Shown here one piece after another: positions 9,980 through 18,384 of a stretch of DNA of 64,000 bases. The position numbers and the translations under genes are program-made. Each line of letters begins with the position of its first letter. The stretch's first letter is position 1. The stretch is from Deltaproteobacteria bacterium. GTDB taxonomy: Bacteria; Myxococcota_A; UBA9160; UBA4427. The notes beneath the pieces are model-generated. The model was given only the letters and a program-made list of their open reading frames with translations. It was not told the DNA's origin and did not search any database. The stretch is from the NCBI GenBank assembly GCA_029261855.1, contig JAJDAN010000033.1:1-64000 (forward strand), given 5' to 3'.

Positions 9980-10714
9980 CTAGTGGAGCTTGAAGTTCTT
10001 TCCGAGGTACACCGCGCGTACCTCCGGGTCATCGGCAATCTCCTCGGGTGTCCCGAGCCTCAATATGCTGCCGTCCTTGATGATGTATGCGCGGTCGCAG
10101 ATGGACAGCGTCTCGCGCACGTTGTGATCGGTGATGATCACGCCGATCCCGCGACTCTTGAGCTGTTCGATGATCTTCTGGATGTCGATCACGGCGATCG
10201 GGTCGACGCCGGCGAAGGGCTCGTCCAGCAGCATGTACTGCGGGTCGAGGACGAGCGCGCGCGTGATCTCGACACGGCGTCGCTCGCCACCCGACAGGGA
10301 ATCGCCCCGGCGCCCGGCCTTTTCGGTCAGCCCGAGCTCGGCCAGGAGCTCGCGCAGCCGCTCGCGCCGACGGGTCTTGTCCTTCTCGATGGTCTCGAGA
10401 ATGGCGTTGACGTTGTCTGCGATCGACAAGCGCCTGAAAATGCTCGCTTCCTGCGGCAGGTAGGTGACACCGAGTCGTGCCCGTCGATACATCGGCAGCT
10501 CGGTGATCTCGCGGTCGCCCAGGAAGACCTGCCCGCGCGTCGGCCGCACGCTGCCCGCGATCATGTTGAAGGTCGTCGTCTTGCCCGCGCCGTTCGGTCC
10601 GAGCAGCCCCACGACTTCCGAAGGATGGACCTCGATGCTCACGGAACGAACCGCGTGCTTGTCGCCGTAGACCTTGACGAGATCGGTTGCCGACAGGGAT
10701 TCGCTCTCGCTCAT
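9980..10714 (-). CDS. lptB: LPS export ABC transporter ATPase LptB
   Basis: LptB powers LptFG extraction of LPS from the inner membrane. The 244 residues show Walker A GPNGAGKTTTF, Q-loop LPQEASIF, ABC signature SGGERRRVEI, Walker B YMLLDEPFAGVDP and the switch His in ITDHNVRET. The ATG at 10714 overlaps the lptA stop by 4 bp. LptFG are not in this window. The 38-bp gap to rpoN suggests co-transcription. Confidence 0.97.
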   Translation of the reverse strand: MSESESLSATDLVKVYGDKHAVRSVSIEVHPSEVVGLLGPNGAGKTTTFNMIAGSVRPTRGQVFLGDREITELPMYRRARLGVTYLPQEASIFRRLSIADNVNAILETIEKDKTRRRERLRELLAELGLTEKAGRRGDSLSGGERRRVEITRALVLDPQYMLLDEPFAGVDPIAVIDIQKIIEQLKSRGIGVIITDHNVRETLSICDRAYIIKDGSILRLGTPEEIADDPEVRAVYLGKNFKLH

Positions 10715-11805
10715 CCACCGCCCCCTGGAACCACAGGGGCACCCCCTGCATCGCCCTGGCGAACGCACTCGCTGCCCTCGTCGCCCTCGGGCTGGATCAC
10801 CACGGACGCCGCTCCCTTGACCCGGACGCGCTCCTGGCCGAGGTCGAACTCGATCTCCTCGCCGCGCACCTGGTCGCAGCCCTGCACGATCTCGGCCTTC
10901 CCGCGGCACACGATGGTGTGGAGCGCCCGCTCGTAGGTGGCCCGATCACAACGACCCCTTCGGTCGCCCTGGGAGACGCGAACGTTGCCGGACGCCACCA
11001 GCAAGTCGGGCTGAGACGCTCCTTGCGGATACACGGCCTCGAGACGGTCTGCGGTGAGCGTGATGCCGCCCTGCAGTACTTCGACGTTGTGCGAGAACAC
11101 CAGACGCCGCCCGCCCGCCTGGGGAAGCACCTCGAGCTCGTCGGAGTTGATCGAGATGGGGTCGTCCCGGGATACGCCCGGGATCAGGGCGATCCCGCTG
11201 CCTTCCGGAGCCGCCGATCCAGTGGCAGCGTCCGCCGAAGCGCCGGCGGACGGCGCCGACACACCGGGCAGCGCGTCGGTGACGGTGTCCGCATCCTCGC
11301 CGAGGTCGGCAAGGATCTGGCTCGCGAGCCGCGTCACAGCGCCTTCGAGGTCCGCATCTTCTGCGGGCGCCAGACGGTAGGAGGCGCGCGGCGCGCCAGA
11401 ATGCCCGGATCGCAGCTCGACGGCCACGTCGAGCCCATGCTCCTCCGAACGTCCGAGCCGGCCCACCACCACGCTCTCGACGGAATTCCACTCCGCCCAA
11501 CGCCGAACGTCCTGCGCCTGGGGATCGTCGATGCCCCGCTCGTCGTGCAAGACCGATGCGGGTGCGACGACGCGCCCGCCCGTGTGCATGGCGAGGGCGC
11601 TCGCCAGTAGTGCGGCCACGTCCGGCAGGCCTTCGACCGACGACGAATCCCTCGCGTCGATGGCGGCGAATGGCAGGACGGCGATTCCCTGTGCCGGGCC
11701 GGACACATCGACGACAGCCGAGGCGTCCGCGGCCAGGACCCAGCACGAGACGGCGATGCCGAACAACGCGAGGCGAGCGCTCACGGCTGTTCCTCGGGCG
11801 CTCAA
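10711..11805 (-). CDS. lptA: LptA/OstA-domain protein with an N-terminal TolB-like domain
   Basis: Residues ~205-350 match the OstA/LptA fold (ISINSDELEVLPQAGG, then repeated ITLTADRLEAVYP and GNVRVSQGDRRGRCDRATY strands), which bridges LPS across the periplasm. After a signal peptide, residues ~38-165 resemble the small TolB/FlgO-type N-terminal domain (IAVLPFAAIDARDSS...VVAPASV...VESVVVGRLGR). An Ala/Ser-rich linker joins them. The product is 364 residues from a TTG overlapping the lptC stop; a GTG at 11784 with an identical upstream sequence would give 357. Typical LptA is ~180 residues. The fusion is seen directly; its role is unknown. Confidence 0.8.
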   Translation of the reverse strand: MSARGTAVSARLALFGIAVSCWVLAADASAVVDVSGPAQGIAVLPFAAIDARDSSSVEGLPDVAALLASALAMHTGGRVVAPASVLHDERGIDDPQAQDVRRWAEWNSVESVVVGRLGRSEEHGLDVAVELRSGHSGAPRASYRLAPAEDADLEGAVTRLASQILADLGEDADTVTDALPGVSAPSAGASADAATGSAAPEGSGIALIPGVSRDDPISINSDELEVLPQAGGRRLVFSHNVEVLQGGITLTADRLEAVYPQGASQPDLLVASGNVRVSQGDRRGRCDRATYERALHTIVCRGKAEIVQGCDQVRGEEIEFDLGQERVRVKGAASVVIQPEGDEGSECVRQGDAGGAPVVPGGGG

Positions 11806-11820
11806 GGCTGTTCCTCGGGC
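11779..11820. repeat. 21-bp tandem duplication of a translation start region
   Basis: 11779-11799 and 11800-11820 are adjacent copies differing at one base. Read on the minus strand, each copy holds GAGGAACAGCC followed by a start codon: TTG at 11805 and GTG at 11784, both in frame for lptA. The upstream copy also contains the lptC stop codon. Confidence 0.92.
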
Positions 11821-12335
11821 AACTGAACGACGCTGGCGCCGCCCAGCAGCTTGAAGCGTCGCTCGCGGACGAAGTACTGGAAGCCTCCGCCGCGATAGGT
11901 GATCGAGTCCTCGGAGATCAAGACCGGTGCGTCCGTGAACAGCAGGCCCTTGTCGTGGTCGTACTTGACCCAGGGCGCCTCGAAGGTGCGATCCCCTTCG
12001 GTCCGACCACGAACATTGCCGCGCGCTTCGAAGTCGTTGGTCGCGATGTCGAGCTCGCCCTCGTCGCAGCGGATCTCGAAGTGACCACCGTCCTTGCTCG
12101 GCTCGACCGTCGCGTGGACCTCATCCAGGAAGACCCGGTCCTTCTCGGTGTCGAAGTGCGCCTTGCGCGCATTCAGCACCAGCTCGTTGGCGGGGCCGCG
12201 ACTCGCAACGAAGGTCATCTCGTCGACGTCGAGCAGCGGTGACGCCGCCTGCAGAGAAGGGGCGATCAGGACCGCCGCGACAGCCGTCGCGAGCCTCGTT
12301 TCGAGCCTTTTTCGCTTCCTCTTCACGGGCGCCAT
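11802..12335 (-). CDS. lptC: LPS export protein LptC-like
   Basis: LptC passes LPS from LptFG to LptA and is anchored in the inner membrane. The 177 residues begin with a basic stretch (KRKRKRLETR) and one hydrophobic segment at about 14-31, followed by a beta-rich LptC/OstA domain with repeated motifs such as FEIRCDEGELDIATNDFEA and WVKYDHDKGLLFTDAPV. Order lptC-lptA-lptB is conserved. The stop overlaps the possible TTG start of lptA. Assignment rests on fold pattern and context. Confidence 0.85.
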   Translation of the reverse strand: MAPVKRKRKRLETRLATAVAAVLIAPSLQAASPLLDVDEMTFVASRGPANELVLNARKAHFDTEKDRVFLDEVHATVEPSKDGGHFEIRCDEGELDIATNDFEARGNVRGRTEGDRTFEAPWVKYDHDKGLLFTDAPVLISEDSITYRGGGFQYFVRERRFKLLGGASVVQLPEEQP

Positions 12336-12439
12336 GCAATTACCATACCTCGCGATCTGGAGCCGAGCCTCGCCTAATCACCCTCGCCACACCGAAACGG
12401 CCGCGCAGCGCGCAACCGACGGGCCGCAACAGCGCGGTG

Positions 12440-12727
12440 TCAGTCTTCCTTTCCGACGAGGGTCTTGATCGGCTCTTTGCTTCCGAGCCAATGCGCTGGT
12501 CGGAAGATCAGCGTATCGAGGATGACGCCGACCGGGTGCAGGACATAGGCCACGATCCGCAACGGGTTTCCCGTCTCGGTGGGATCGTATTCGTCATCGA
12601 TGTCCGATGAAGCGAATGCCGGAAGACCCGCCAGCACCAGGGGGAGCAAACACACGACCAACAGCACACGACGAACACTTCCGATGTGCGAACGCTCCGC
12701 GCGGCGTGTCTTCGTAGCTTCGATCAT
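12440..12727 (-). CDS. Small exported or membrane protein of unknown function
   Basis: The 95-residue product has a signal-like hydrophobic stretch at about 19-40 ending AFAS. An amphipathic second half follows (NPLRIVAYVLHPVGVILDTL and PAHWLGSKEPIK). I recall similar short proteins being conserved in deltaproteobacterial genomes, but no named family. It lies 104 bp upstream of lptC on the same strand and could be the first gene of that run. Confidence 0.6.
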   Translation of the reverse strand: MIEATKTRRAERSHIGSVRRVLLVVCLLPLVLAGLPAFASSDIDDEYDPTETGNPLRIVAYVLHPVGVILDTLIFRPAHWLGSKEPIKTLVGKED

Positions 12728-13330
12728 GCTCTGTCTTCCCCCATGCCAGCTTCTACCTGCATCGCGCGCAACGCGCAGCGACGGCGGTAGGTTACCCCTT
12801 CGATCGGCTGTCCGGCCACCGCGATTGAACGACCGTCGCGTGCTCTCGCGGATTCGAACGAACGTTCATGACCGGAAACAACGCTTGCAACATGCCTGCG
12901 TGCGCAAGCGTTCGACGCGTGTGCGCTGCCACTGCAACGCGGGACTCCCGGCCCGTAGCGGGCACAGGGCAACGGCACGCCGGTGCGGGTCCGCTGATGA
13001 CGGTGCACGAAACCGGGTCTCCCGAATTCGGATTCCCGACTCTCCGAGCCTCGTTCTCGAATGCCTGATCCCCGCAGGGCGCGACCAATCCGCCATCGGA
13101 TCTCGCATTCGGCCTCGAAGGCCCGACTTCGACAAGGGGAAGCCTCCGGCGGATCGATTTCTCTCGTTTTGAGGCCATCTTTGACAGGTAGATAGGGATC
13201 CACGGAGGATCTCGGAAGATTTACCGCATGTTCGCAGGCCGAATCGTCGATCGAGTGGCAACTTACTTCCGGTTCCGCAATCTTCTGGTTCCCGCGATTT
13301 CTGACTGAACCACCGTTTCGGAGAGACGAC
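12728..13330. other. 603-bp divergent intergenic region upstream of ilvB
   Basis: No convincing protein gene is seen here apart from a possible 26-codon upstream frame. It must hold the promoters of the small minus-strand gene and of ilvB. A TTGACA hexamer sits at 13181-13186 on the plus strand but has no good -10 at 17 nt. A 10-bp palindrome CCGAATTCGG lies near 13023. No T-box GGTGGNACCGCG element was found. Confidence 0.6.
13228..13308 (+). CDS. Possible ilv leader peptide (upstream frame)
   Basis: ATG at 13228 is preceded by GGAAG 9 nt upstream and runs 26 codons to TGA at 13306-13308, ending 22 nt before ilvB. Seven of the 26 residues are Ile, Val or Leu, which would suit a translation-sensing leader. 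No terminator hairpin follows it, so classical attenuation is not supported. This is speculative. Confidence 0.25.
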   Translation: MFAGRIVDRVATYFRFRNLLVPAISD

Positions 13331-15046
13331 ATGTCCGCCCTGCCCCCGACCGGCGCCGAGAGGCTCATCCAGTGCCTCGAACGGGAAGGCGTCGAGTACA
13401 TCTTCGGCCTGTCCGGTGGCGCGGCGATGCCCATCTTCGACGCCCTGGTCGACTCGAACATCAAGCTGATCATGGTGCGCCACGAGCAGGGCGCGACGCA
13501 CATGGCCGATGGCTACGCGCGCGCGACCGGCAAACCCGGCGTCGTGCTGGTGACCTCGGGGCCCGGAGCCACCAACACGGTGACCGGTCTGCTGACCGCA
13601 CTCATGGACTCGGTCCCGATCATCGTCCTGTGCGGCCAGACGGTCAGCCCGATGCTCGGCAAGGACGCGTTCCAGGAGGCAGACGTCACGGGCATCACCT
13701 ACCCCGTGGTCAAGCACAGCTACCTCGTCAAGGACGGAGCCGACATTCCCCGGGTTACCCGCGAGGCCTTCTACATCGCTTCGACGGGCCGGCCGGGCCC
13801 CGTGCTCATCGATCTACCCAAGGACGTGACCCAGGGACCCTGTGAGGCCCCCTTCGTCGACGACGTCGAGCTACCGGGCTACCGGGTTCCGAGTCGGGCC
13901 GACCCGGACGACATCGCCGCGGCTGCCGAGCTGTTGAAGAGTGCGAAGCGGCCGCTGCTCTACGTGGGCAACGGCGCCGTCATTTCCGGCGCGGGCAAGG
14001 CCATCATCACGCTGGCCGAGCGTCTGCGCGCTCCCATCGTGAACACCCTGCTCGGCAAGGGCGCCGCCGACGAGACCCATCCGCTGCACCTCGGCATGCT
14101 CGGCATGCACGGCACCGCCTACGCGAACAAGGCGGTCGTCGATTGCGATCTCATCATGTCGATCGGCGCGCGGTGGGACGATCGCATCACGGGCAAGCTC
14201 GACGAGTTCTGCGTCGACGCCGTGAAGATCCACGTGGACGTGGACCCTTCGGAATTCAACAAGATGGTGCCCCTGGACCTCGCCATCCACGGGGACGCGC
14301 GCCTGGTCGTCGAAGACCTGCTGCCGATGATCGAGCCCGGAGACACCGAAGCCTGGCTCGCCCAGTGCGACGAATGGCGTCGCAAATACCCGCTCAAGTA
14401 CCCGAAGCAGGGAGGCTTGCGTGCCCAGCACGTGCTCGACCGCCTGCACGCTCTGACCCTGGGCAATGCCGTCATCGCGACCGACGTCGGCCAGCACCAG
14501 ATGTGGGCGGCACAATTCTGCCTGTCGACCACCAACCGCAACTGGCTCAGCTCCGGGGGCGCCGGGACCATGGGGTACGGGTTCCCCGCCGCCATCGGTG
14601 CGCAGTTCGGCCAACCCAACAAGGAAGTCTGGTCCGTCAGCGGCGACGGCGGCTTCCAGATGACCCAGGCCGAGCTCGCCACTGCCGCGATCCACAAGCT
14701 TCCGGTCAAGTGCCTCATCATCAACAACAACTACCTGGGCATGGTGCGCCAGTGGCAGGAGCTGTTCTACGACAACCGCTACTCGGGCGTGGACCTCGAA
14801 GGGAATCCCGACTTCGTGAAGCTCGCCCAGGCGTACGGCATCCAGGCCTGGCGCATCAAGCGGCCCGCCGACGTGGACCGGATCCTCAAGCTCGCGCATG
14901 CGTACAACGAGGGCCCCTGCGTCGTCGTCGCGGAAGTCGTCAAGGAAGACAATGTCTTCCCGATGATCCCGGCCGGAGCGGCCATCAAGGACATGTTGAT
15001 CGAGAAGCCGCGTGTGCGCATGGAAAAGCCCACCGGAAGCACCTGA
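13331..15046 (+). CDS. ilvB: Acetolactate synthase large subunit
   Basis: This ThDP-, FAD- and Mg-dependent enzyme makes acetolactate or acetohydroxybutyrate, the first common step to valine, leucine and isoleucine. The 571 residues show the N-terminal catalytic Glu region (VRHEQGATHMADGYARATGK), LVTSGPGATNTVTG, and the ThDP motif GDGGFQMTQAELATA...NNNYLGMV near 440-475. GGAGA precedes the ATG by 7 nt. The regulatory subunit gene follows after 35 bp. Confidence 0.97.
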   Translation: MSALPPTGAERLIQCLEREGVEYIFGLSGGAAMPIFDALVDSNIKLIMVRHEQGATHMADGYARATGKPGVVLVTSGPGATNTVTGLLTALMDSVPIIVLCGQTVSPMLGKDAFQEADVTGITYPVVKHSYLVKDGADIPRVTREAFYIASTGRPGPVLIDLPKDVTQGPCEAPFVDDVELPGYRVPSRADPDDIAAAAELLKSAKRPLLYVGNGAVISGAGKAIITLAERLRAPIVNTLLGKGAADETHPLHLGMLGMHGTAYANKAVVDCDLIMSIGARWDDRITGKLDEFCVDAVKIHVDVDPSEFNKMVPLDLAIHGDARLVVEDLLPMIEPGDTEAWLAQCDEWRRKYPLKYPKQGGLRAQHVLDRLHALTLGNAVIATDVGQHQMWAAQFCLSTTNRNWLSSGGAGTMGYGFPAAIGAQFGQPNKEVWSVSGDGGFQMTQAELATAAIHKLPVKCLIINNNYLGMVRQWQELFYDNRYSGVDLEGNPDFVKLAQAYGIQAWRIKRPADVDRILKLAHAYNEGPCVVVAEVVKEDNVFPMIPAGAAIKDMLIEKPRVRMEKPTGST

Positions 15047-15071
15047 TCCGACGAAGCACCTGATCCAACGA
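15038..15071. repeat. 17-bp tandem duplication at the ilvB-ilvH junction
   Basis: 15038-15054 and 15055-15071 are adjacent copies of agcacctgatccgacga with one mismatch. The first copy contains the ilvB stop codon (TGA 15044-15046), so the duplication leaves a second, unused TGA and lengthens the spacer before ilvH. Confidence 0.9.
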
Positions 15072-15081
15072 GGAAGACACC

Positions 15082-15612
15082 ATGGCCGCCCCTGCCCTCC
15101 GCCCGATGCCCGCCAGCGAGAAGACCGGCATCCACACCATCTCGCTATTCGTCCACGACCGTCCCGGCGTCCTCGTGCGCGTGGCGCTCGTGTTCGCGCG
15201 CCGGGGCTACAACATCGAGAGCCTCGTGGTCAGCCCGTCCGCTGCCGGCGGATTCTCGCGCATGACCATGACCTGCTCCGGCGACCCCGCGACCCTCGAC
15301 CAGATCATCCGCCAGCTCGCAAAGCTGGTGGACGTGGTCAGCGCCATCGATCACACGGGCGACCAGTCCTACGAGACCGAGATTGCGCTGATCAAGCTCG
15401 ACGTCCAGGACGACGACCGCACGCAGGTCCTGCAGGTGGCCGAGCACTTCAACGCCAAGGTCGTCGACTACGCGCAGACCAGCATCGTGCTGCGCGTATA
15501 CGGGGGCAGCGAGAAGCTCGACGCGTTGATCAACCTGCTGCGCGCCTATGGGATCTCCGAGCTGGTGCGCTCGGGCAAGATCCTGATGGCGCGCGGCGGC
15601 AGCGAGACCTGA
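15082..15612 (+). CDS. ilvH: Acetolactate synthase small (regulatory) subunit
   Basis: The 176-residue product binds branched-chain amino acids, giving feedback inhibition and full activity to IlvB. The N-terminal ACT domain covers about residues 17-90 (HTISLFVHDRPGVLVRVALV, RRGYNIESLVV). A second ACT-like C-terminal domain follows (ALIKLDVQ..., ISELVRSGKILMARG). Length is normal for IlvH (about 160-180). It is co-transcribed with ilvB. Confidence 0.96.
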   Translation: MAAPALRPMPASEKTGIHTISLFVHDRPGVLVRVALVFARRGYNIESLVVSPSAAGGFSRMTMTCSGDPATLDQIIRQLAKLVDVVSAIDHTGDQSYETEIALIKLDVQDDDRTQVLQVAEHFNAKVVDYAQTSIVLRVYGGSEKLDALINLLRAYGISELVRSGKILMARGGSET

Positions 15613-15649
15613 TCGATCTGTTTCGTGCTGGGAGCGCGAGCCGCAGAAG

Positions 15650-15694
15650 GCCGCGCACCCGCAGCAAGCCGAAACCCCGGTTTCGGCCTGCTAG
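15650..15694. terminator. 45-nt palindromic element, copy A, at a convergent junction
   Basis: The hairpin is gccgaaac (15668-15675), loop cccg, gtttcggc (15680-15687). The element ends on the stop codon of the minus-strand amidohydrolase gene and follows ilvH on the plus strand. The same 45-nt element occurs at 24728-24772 with three differences, two of which exchange an A-U for a G-C pair in the stem. It probably terminates both transcripts. Confidence 0.75.
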
Positions 15695-17379
15695 GAGCGC
15701 GCTGCCGCTCCGCGCAGCACGCGACCCGGCAGGGGACCTTCGGGATCGATGACGTCTGCGTCGTGCTCGCGGATCGGGGTGCCATTCACGACCACCGCCG
15801 TGATGCCGACGGCGTCCGAAACCAGGCGGTCCGCGCCCGCCGGGAAGTCGTGCACCCGGCGCAACGGGCTGCACCCGACGCGGGCGGGATCGAACACGGT
15901 GACGTCCGCCGCCAGGCCCGTCGCCAGGCGGCCGCGGTCGGTGATGCCGAAGACGTCGGCTGAGCGCGAGGTCAGCAGCCGCACGGCGTCCTCCAGGCGG
16001 AGAACGCCCGTCTCGCGCACCCAATGCGCCAGCAGATGGGTCGGCGCACAGGCGTCGCAGAGCTGGCTCGCGTGGGCACCCGCATCCGACAGGCCCAACA
16101 TCGACGCCGGGTGCTGCAGCAGCTCGGCAACCGCTTCCTCGTCGGTGTTGAAGATCGCGATCCGGAAGCGCGCTTCGAGGTCGGTCGCGAGCGCCATGTC
16201 GAGCACGAGATCCACCGGGTGGACGCCCCGCTCGCGCGCGACATCGACAACGCAACGCTCTTCGAGGCTCGGCTCCGGGCCGTACTCGGCGACGACGGTG
16301 TCCGACCAGCGACCCGAGATGCCGCCCTGCTCTCCCCGTTCGCGGAAGGCCGCACGGAACGCGGGATCCGCGTAGATCCGGGCGCGGCCGGCCGCGTCCG
16401 CCTCGGACACGGGCTTGAAGAGCGACATGCTCTCGAAGGGGAACGGCGCCTTCCACTGGAATTCGAACATCAGGGGTCGACAGGCGACCTGCGGCACCAC
16501 GTCGACGCCCTGCTGCTGCAAGGCATGACTCTGGGCGAGCACGCCCTTGTGTCCGTCGGGGCCCAACATTCCGGCCAGCAGGGCCGTGTAGCTGATGGGA
16601 CGCTTCGTGGCGCGGCAGATGGCCTCGAACTCTTTCAGGAAGAAGCCCCGGCCGAGGGTCGCCTGCAGGACCCCCGCGCCGGCGTCGCCCAGGCAGGAGG
16701 CCAGGCTCGCAATCTCCTCGATGCTCGCCCTTCGCGAGGGTACGGGCCGGCCCTCGTAGCCCACGTGGGTGGGCGACTTCGAGGTCGCGAAGCCCAGCGC
16801 GCCTGCCGCCAGGCCGTCGGCCAGGATCGCGCGCATGGCCGACACCTCGTCGTCGGTGGCCTCGCGCTCGGTCGACTCCTCCCCCATCACATACGTGCGG
16901 AGCGGCGTGTGGCCGAGCAGCGCGCCGACGTTGATCGCCGGGCCCCGCGCATCGACCGCATCGAGATATTCCGGGAAGGTCTCGAACCCCCAGTCGTCGC
17001 CGACGCCTTCCCGCAGCGCGGCGAGAGACATGCCCTCGACGTTCTCGAGGGTGCGCAGGATCAGGTCCCGATGCGCCTCCCGTGTGGGCGCGATGCCGAA
17101 GCCGCAGTTGCCGATCACGACCGAAGTCACGCCGTGCCACGGCGAGATCGTGAGCATGCGGTCCCAGAAGACCTGGGCGTCGTAGTGCGTGTGGATGTCG
17201 ACGAAGCCCGGCGCAACGATCTGGCCGTCGGCATCGAGGGTCCGGTCGGCGCTTCCCTTCACTTCGCCCAGGGCCGCGATGCGGCCGCCGCGGACGGCCA
17301 GGTCGCCCCGAACGCCGTCGGCCCCGCTGCCATCGACCAGGGTGCCACCCCGAATCAAGAGATCGTAGTGCTCACTCAT
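15691..17379 (-). CDS. Amidohydrolase, N-acyl-D-amino-acid deacylase type
   Basis: Metal-dependent amidohydrolase of 562 residues. The N-terminal beta-sandwich (YDLLIRGGTLVDGSGADG) leads to the metal-binding FVDIHTHYDAQVFWD. The C-terminal part has the ASMLGLSDAGAHASQLCDA segment with the conserved Asp, and a final strand region DRGRLATGLAADVTVFDP. D-aminoacylase-like members deacylate N-acyl-D-amino acids, but many relatives act on unknown N-acyl or cyclic amide substrates. ATG at 17379 has GAGAGG upstream. A MarR gene lies 47 bp upstream on the same strand. Confidence 0.93.
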   Translation of the reverse strand: MSEHYDLLIRGGTLVDGSGADGVRGDLAVRGGRIAALGEVKGSADRTLDADGQIVAPGFVDIHTHYDAQVFWDRMLTISPWHGVTSVVIGNCGFGIAPTREAHRDLILRTLENVEGMSLAALREGVGDDWGFETFPEYLDAVDARGPAINVGALLGHTPLRTYVMGEESTEREATDDEVSAMRAILADGLAAGALGFATSKSPTHVGYEGRPVPSRRASIEEIASLASCLGDAGAGVLQATLGRGFFLKEFEAICRATKRPISYTALLAGMLGPDGHKGVLAQSHALQQQGVDVVPQVACRPLMFEFQWKAPFPFESMSLFKPVSEADAAGRARIYADPAFRAAFRERGEQGGISGRWSDTVVAEYGPEPSLEERCVVDVARERGVHPVDLVLDMALATDLEARFRIAIFNTDEEAVAELLQHPASMLGLSDAGAHASQLCDACAPTHLLAHWVRETGVLRLEDAVRLLTSRSADVFGITDRGRLATGLAADVTVFDPARVGCSPLRRVHDFPAGADRLVSDAVGITAVVVNGTPIREHDADVIDPEGPLPGRVLRGAAARS

Positions 17380-17426
17380 GCCGGCCTCTCTTCGCTCGGG
17401 CCGCATGGCAGCGGCCCGATCAGCAG

Positions 17427-17903
17427 TCAGCCCTGCAGTCGCTTCTCGACCTCGCCGTCGAGGATCCGGGCCATCTTGGTGAACGCCGACAGGATCTCGG
17501 CCGACTCGTCCCCCTCGATCAGACCCTGGAGTGCGCCTGCCAGCTTGGCCTCGACGCGCCGCATGTCCTGCATGCCCGTGTCCGTCAGCTCGAGCCGGAC
17601 GCCGCGCCGGTCTGCCTCCACCTGCACGCGACGTAGACGCCCGTCCTTCTCGAGACCATCCACGAGACTCGTCAAGGTGGGCCGCTGAATTGCCGCGCGC
17701 GCGGCCAGCTCGCCAGCCCGCTTCGGCCCGTGCCGCAGAAACAGCAGCAGCCGGTACTGGGGGATGCTGATCCCCTCGTCGCGGCAGACGCGCTCGAACT
17801 CGCGGTAGAGGAACACGATGGAACGCACCGCCGCCTTCGCCCGACGATCCGGCTCGGAGGCGCCGGTGGAGAGAACCTCGCTTTCCGGGGATTCGCTCGG
17901 CAT
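17427..17903 (-). CDS. MarR-family transcriptional regulator
   Basis: The 158-residue product has the winged-helix core at about 45-120: ISIPQYRLLLFLRHGPKRAGELAARAAIQRPTLTSLVDGLEKDGRLRRVQVEADRRGVRLELT. Flanking helices would form the dimer interface. MarR proteins usually repress neighbours and release DNA on binding a phenolic or lipophilic ligand. It is upstream of the amidohydrolase and divergent from a VOC gene across 62 bp, so both are candidate targets (inference). No clear operator palindrome was found. Confidence 0.93.
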   Translation of the reverse strand: MPSESPESEVLSTGASEPDRRAKAAVRSIVFLYREFERVCRDEGISIPQYRLLLFLRHGPKRAGELAARAAIQRPTLTSLVDGLEKDGRLRRVQVEADRRGVRLELTDTGMQDMRRVEAKLAGALQGLIEGDESAEILSAFTKMARILDGEVEKRLQG

Positions 17904-17965
17904 GGCGGCTACGTTACCCCAATCGCCGGGCGCACTCCCTCGCGCCGGAAGGACAGGAGCAGGCC

Positions 17966-18352
17966 TTGAAGGTCCTCAACTTCGACTACACGGTGCTGGT
18001 CGTCGCGGATCTCGACCGCGCTCTCCGCTTCTATGGGGGGGTCCTGGGCCTGGAGCTGAACCATCGCTCGGGTCCCTACGCGCAGCTGAAGACGGGCGCG
18101 ACGCGACTGGCCCTCTACACCCGGGAAGCCATGGCCGATACCCTGGGCATGGATCTCGCGCCCCCCGCAGAGAACGCGCCAGGCTTCGAGCTCGGCTTCT
18201 TCGTCGCCAACGTCGACAACGCCTATGCGGAGCTCGTGGTATCCGGCGCGAAGGCGGTGACGCCCCCAGCCGACCGTCCCTGGGGCCAGCGGACCGCCTA
18301 CGTCCGGGATCCCGACGGCAACCTCATCGAGCTGGTCCAGCCGCGCGGGTGA
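17966..18352 (+). CDS. VOC-superfamily (glyoxalase/dioxygenase fold) protein
   Basis: The 128 residues form one VOC module: paired beta-alpha-beta-beta-beta repeats, starting FDYTVLVVADLDRALRFYGGVLGLEL and ending AYVRDPDGNLIELVQ with the usual metal-ligand Glu. The first-repeat His of glyoxalase I is replaced by Asp/Tyr, so the metal set is uncertain. The start is TTG, with AGGAG 6 nt upstream. Substrate unknown; single-domain relatives include lactoylglutathione lyase, fosfomycin-resistance and binding proteins. Confidence 0.88.
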   Translation: MKVLNFDYTVLVVADLDRALRFYGGVLGLELNHRSGPYAQLKTGATRLALYTREAMADTLGMDLAPPAENAPGFELGFFVANVDNAYAELVVSGAKAVTPPADRPWGQRTAYVRDPDGNLIELVQPRG

Positions 18353-18356
18353 TCGG

Positions 18357-18378
18357 GTGCGCGGCTTCTGCCGCGCAC
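18357..18378. terminator. Hairpin between convergent VOC and dehalogenase genes
   Basis: Arms gtgcgcggc (18357-18365) and gccgcgcac (18370-18378) pair perfectly over 9 bp around a TTCT loop, 5 bp after one stop codon and 6 bp from the other. There is no U-tract. Confidence 0.75.
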
Positions 18379-18384
18379 GCTCCT

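Noticed and set aside
12728-13330. T-box or classical attenuator controlling ilvB
   Set aside because: No T-box core motif and no terminator/antiterminator pair was found.
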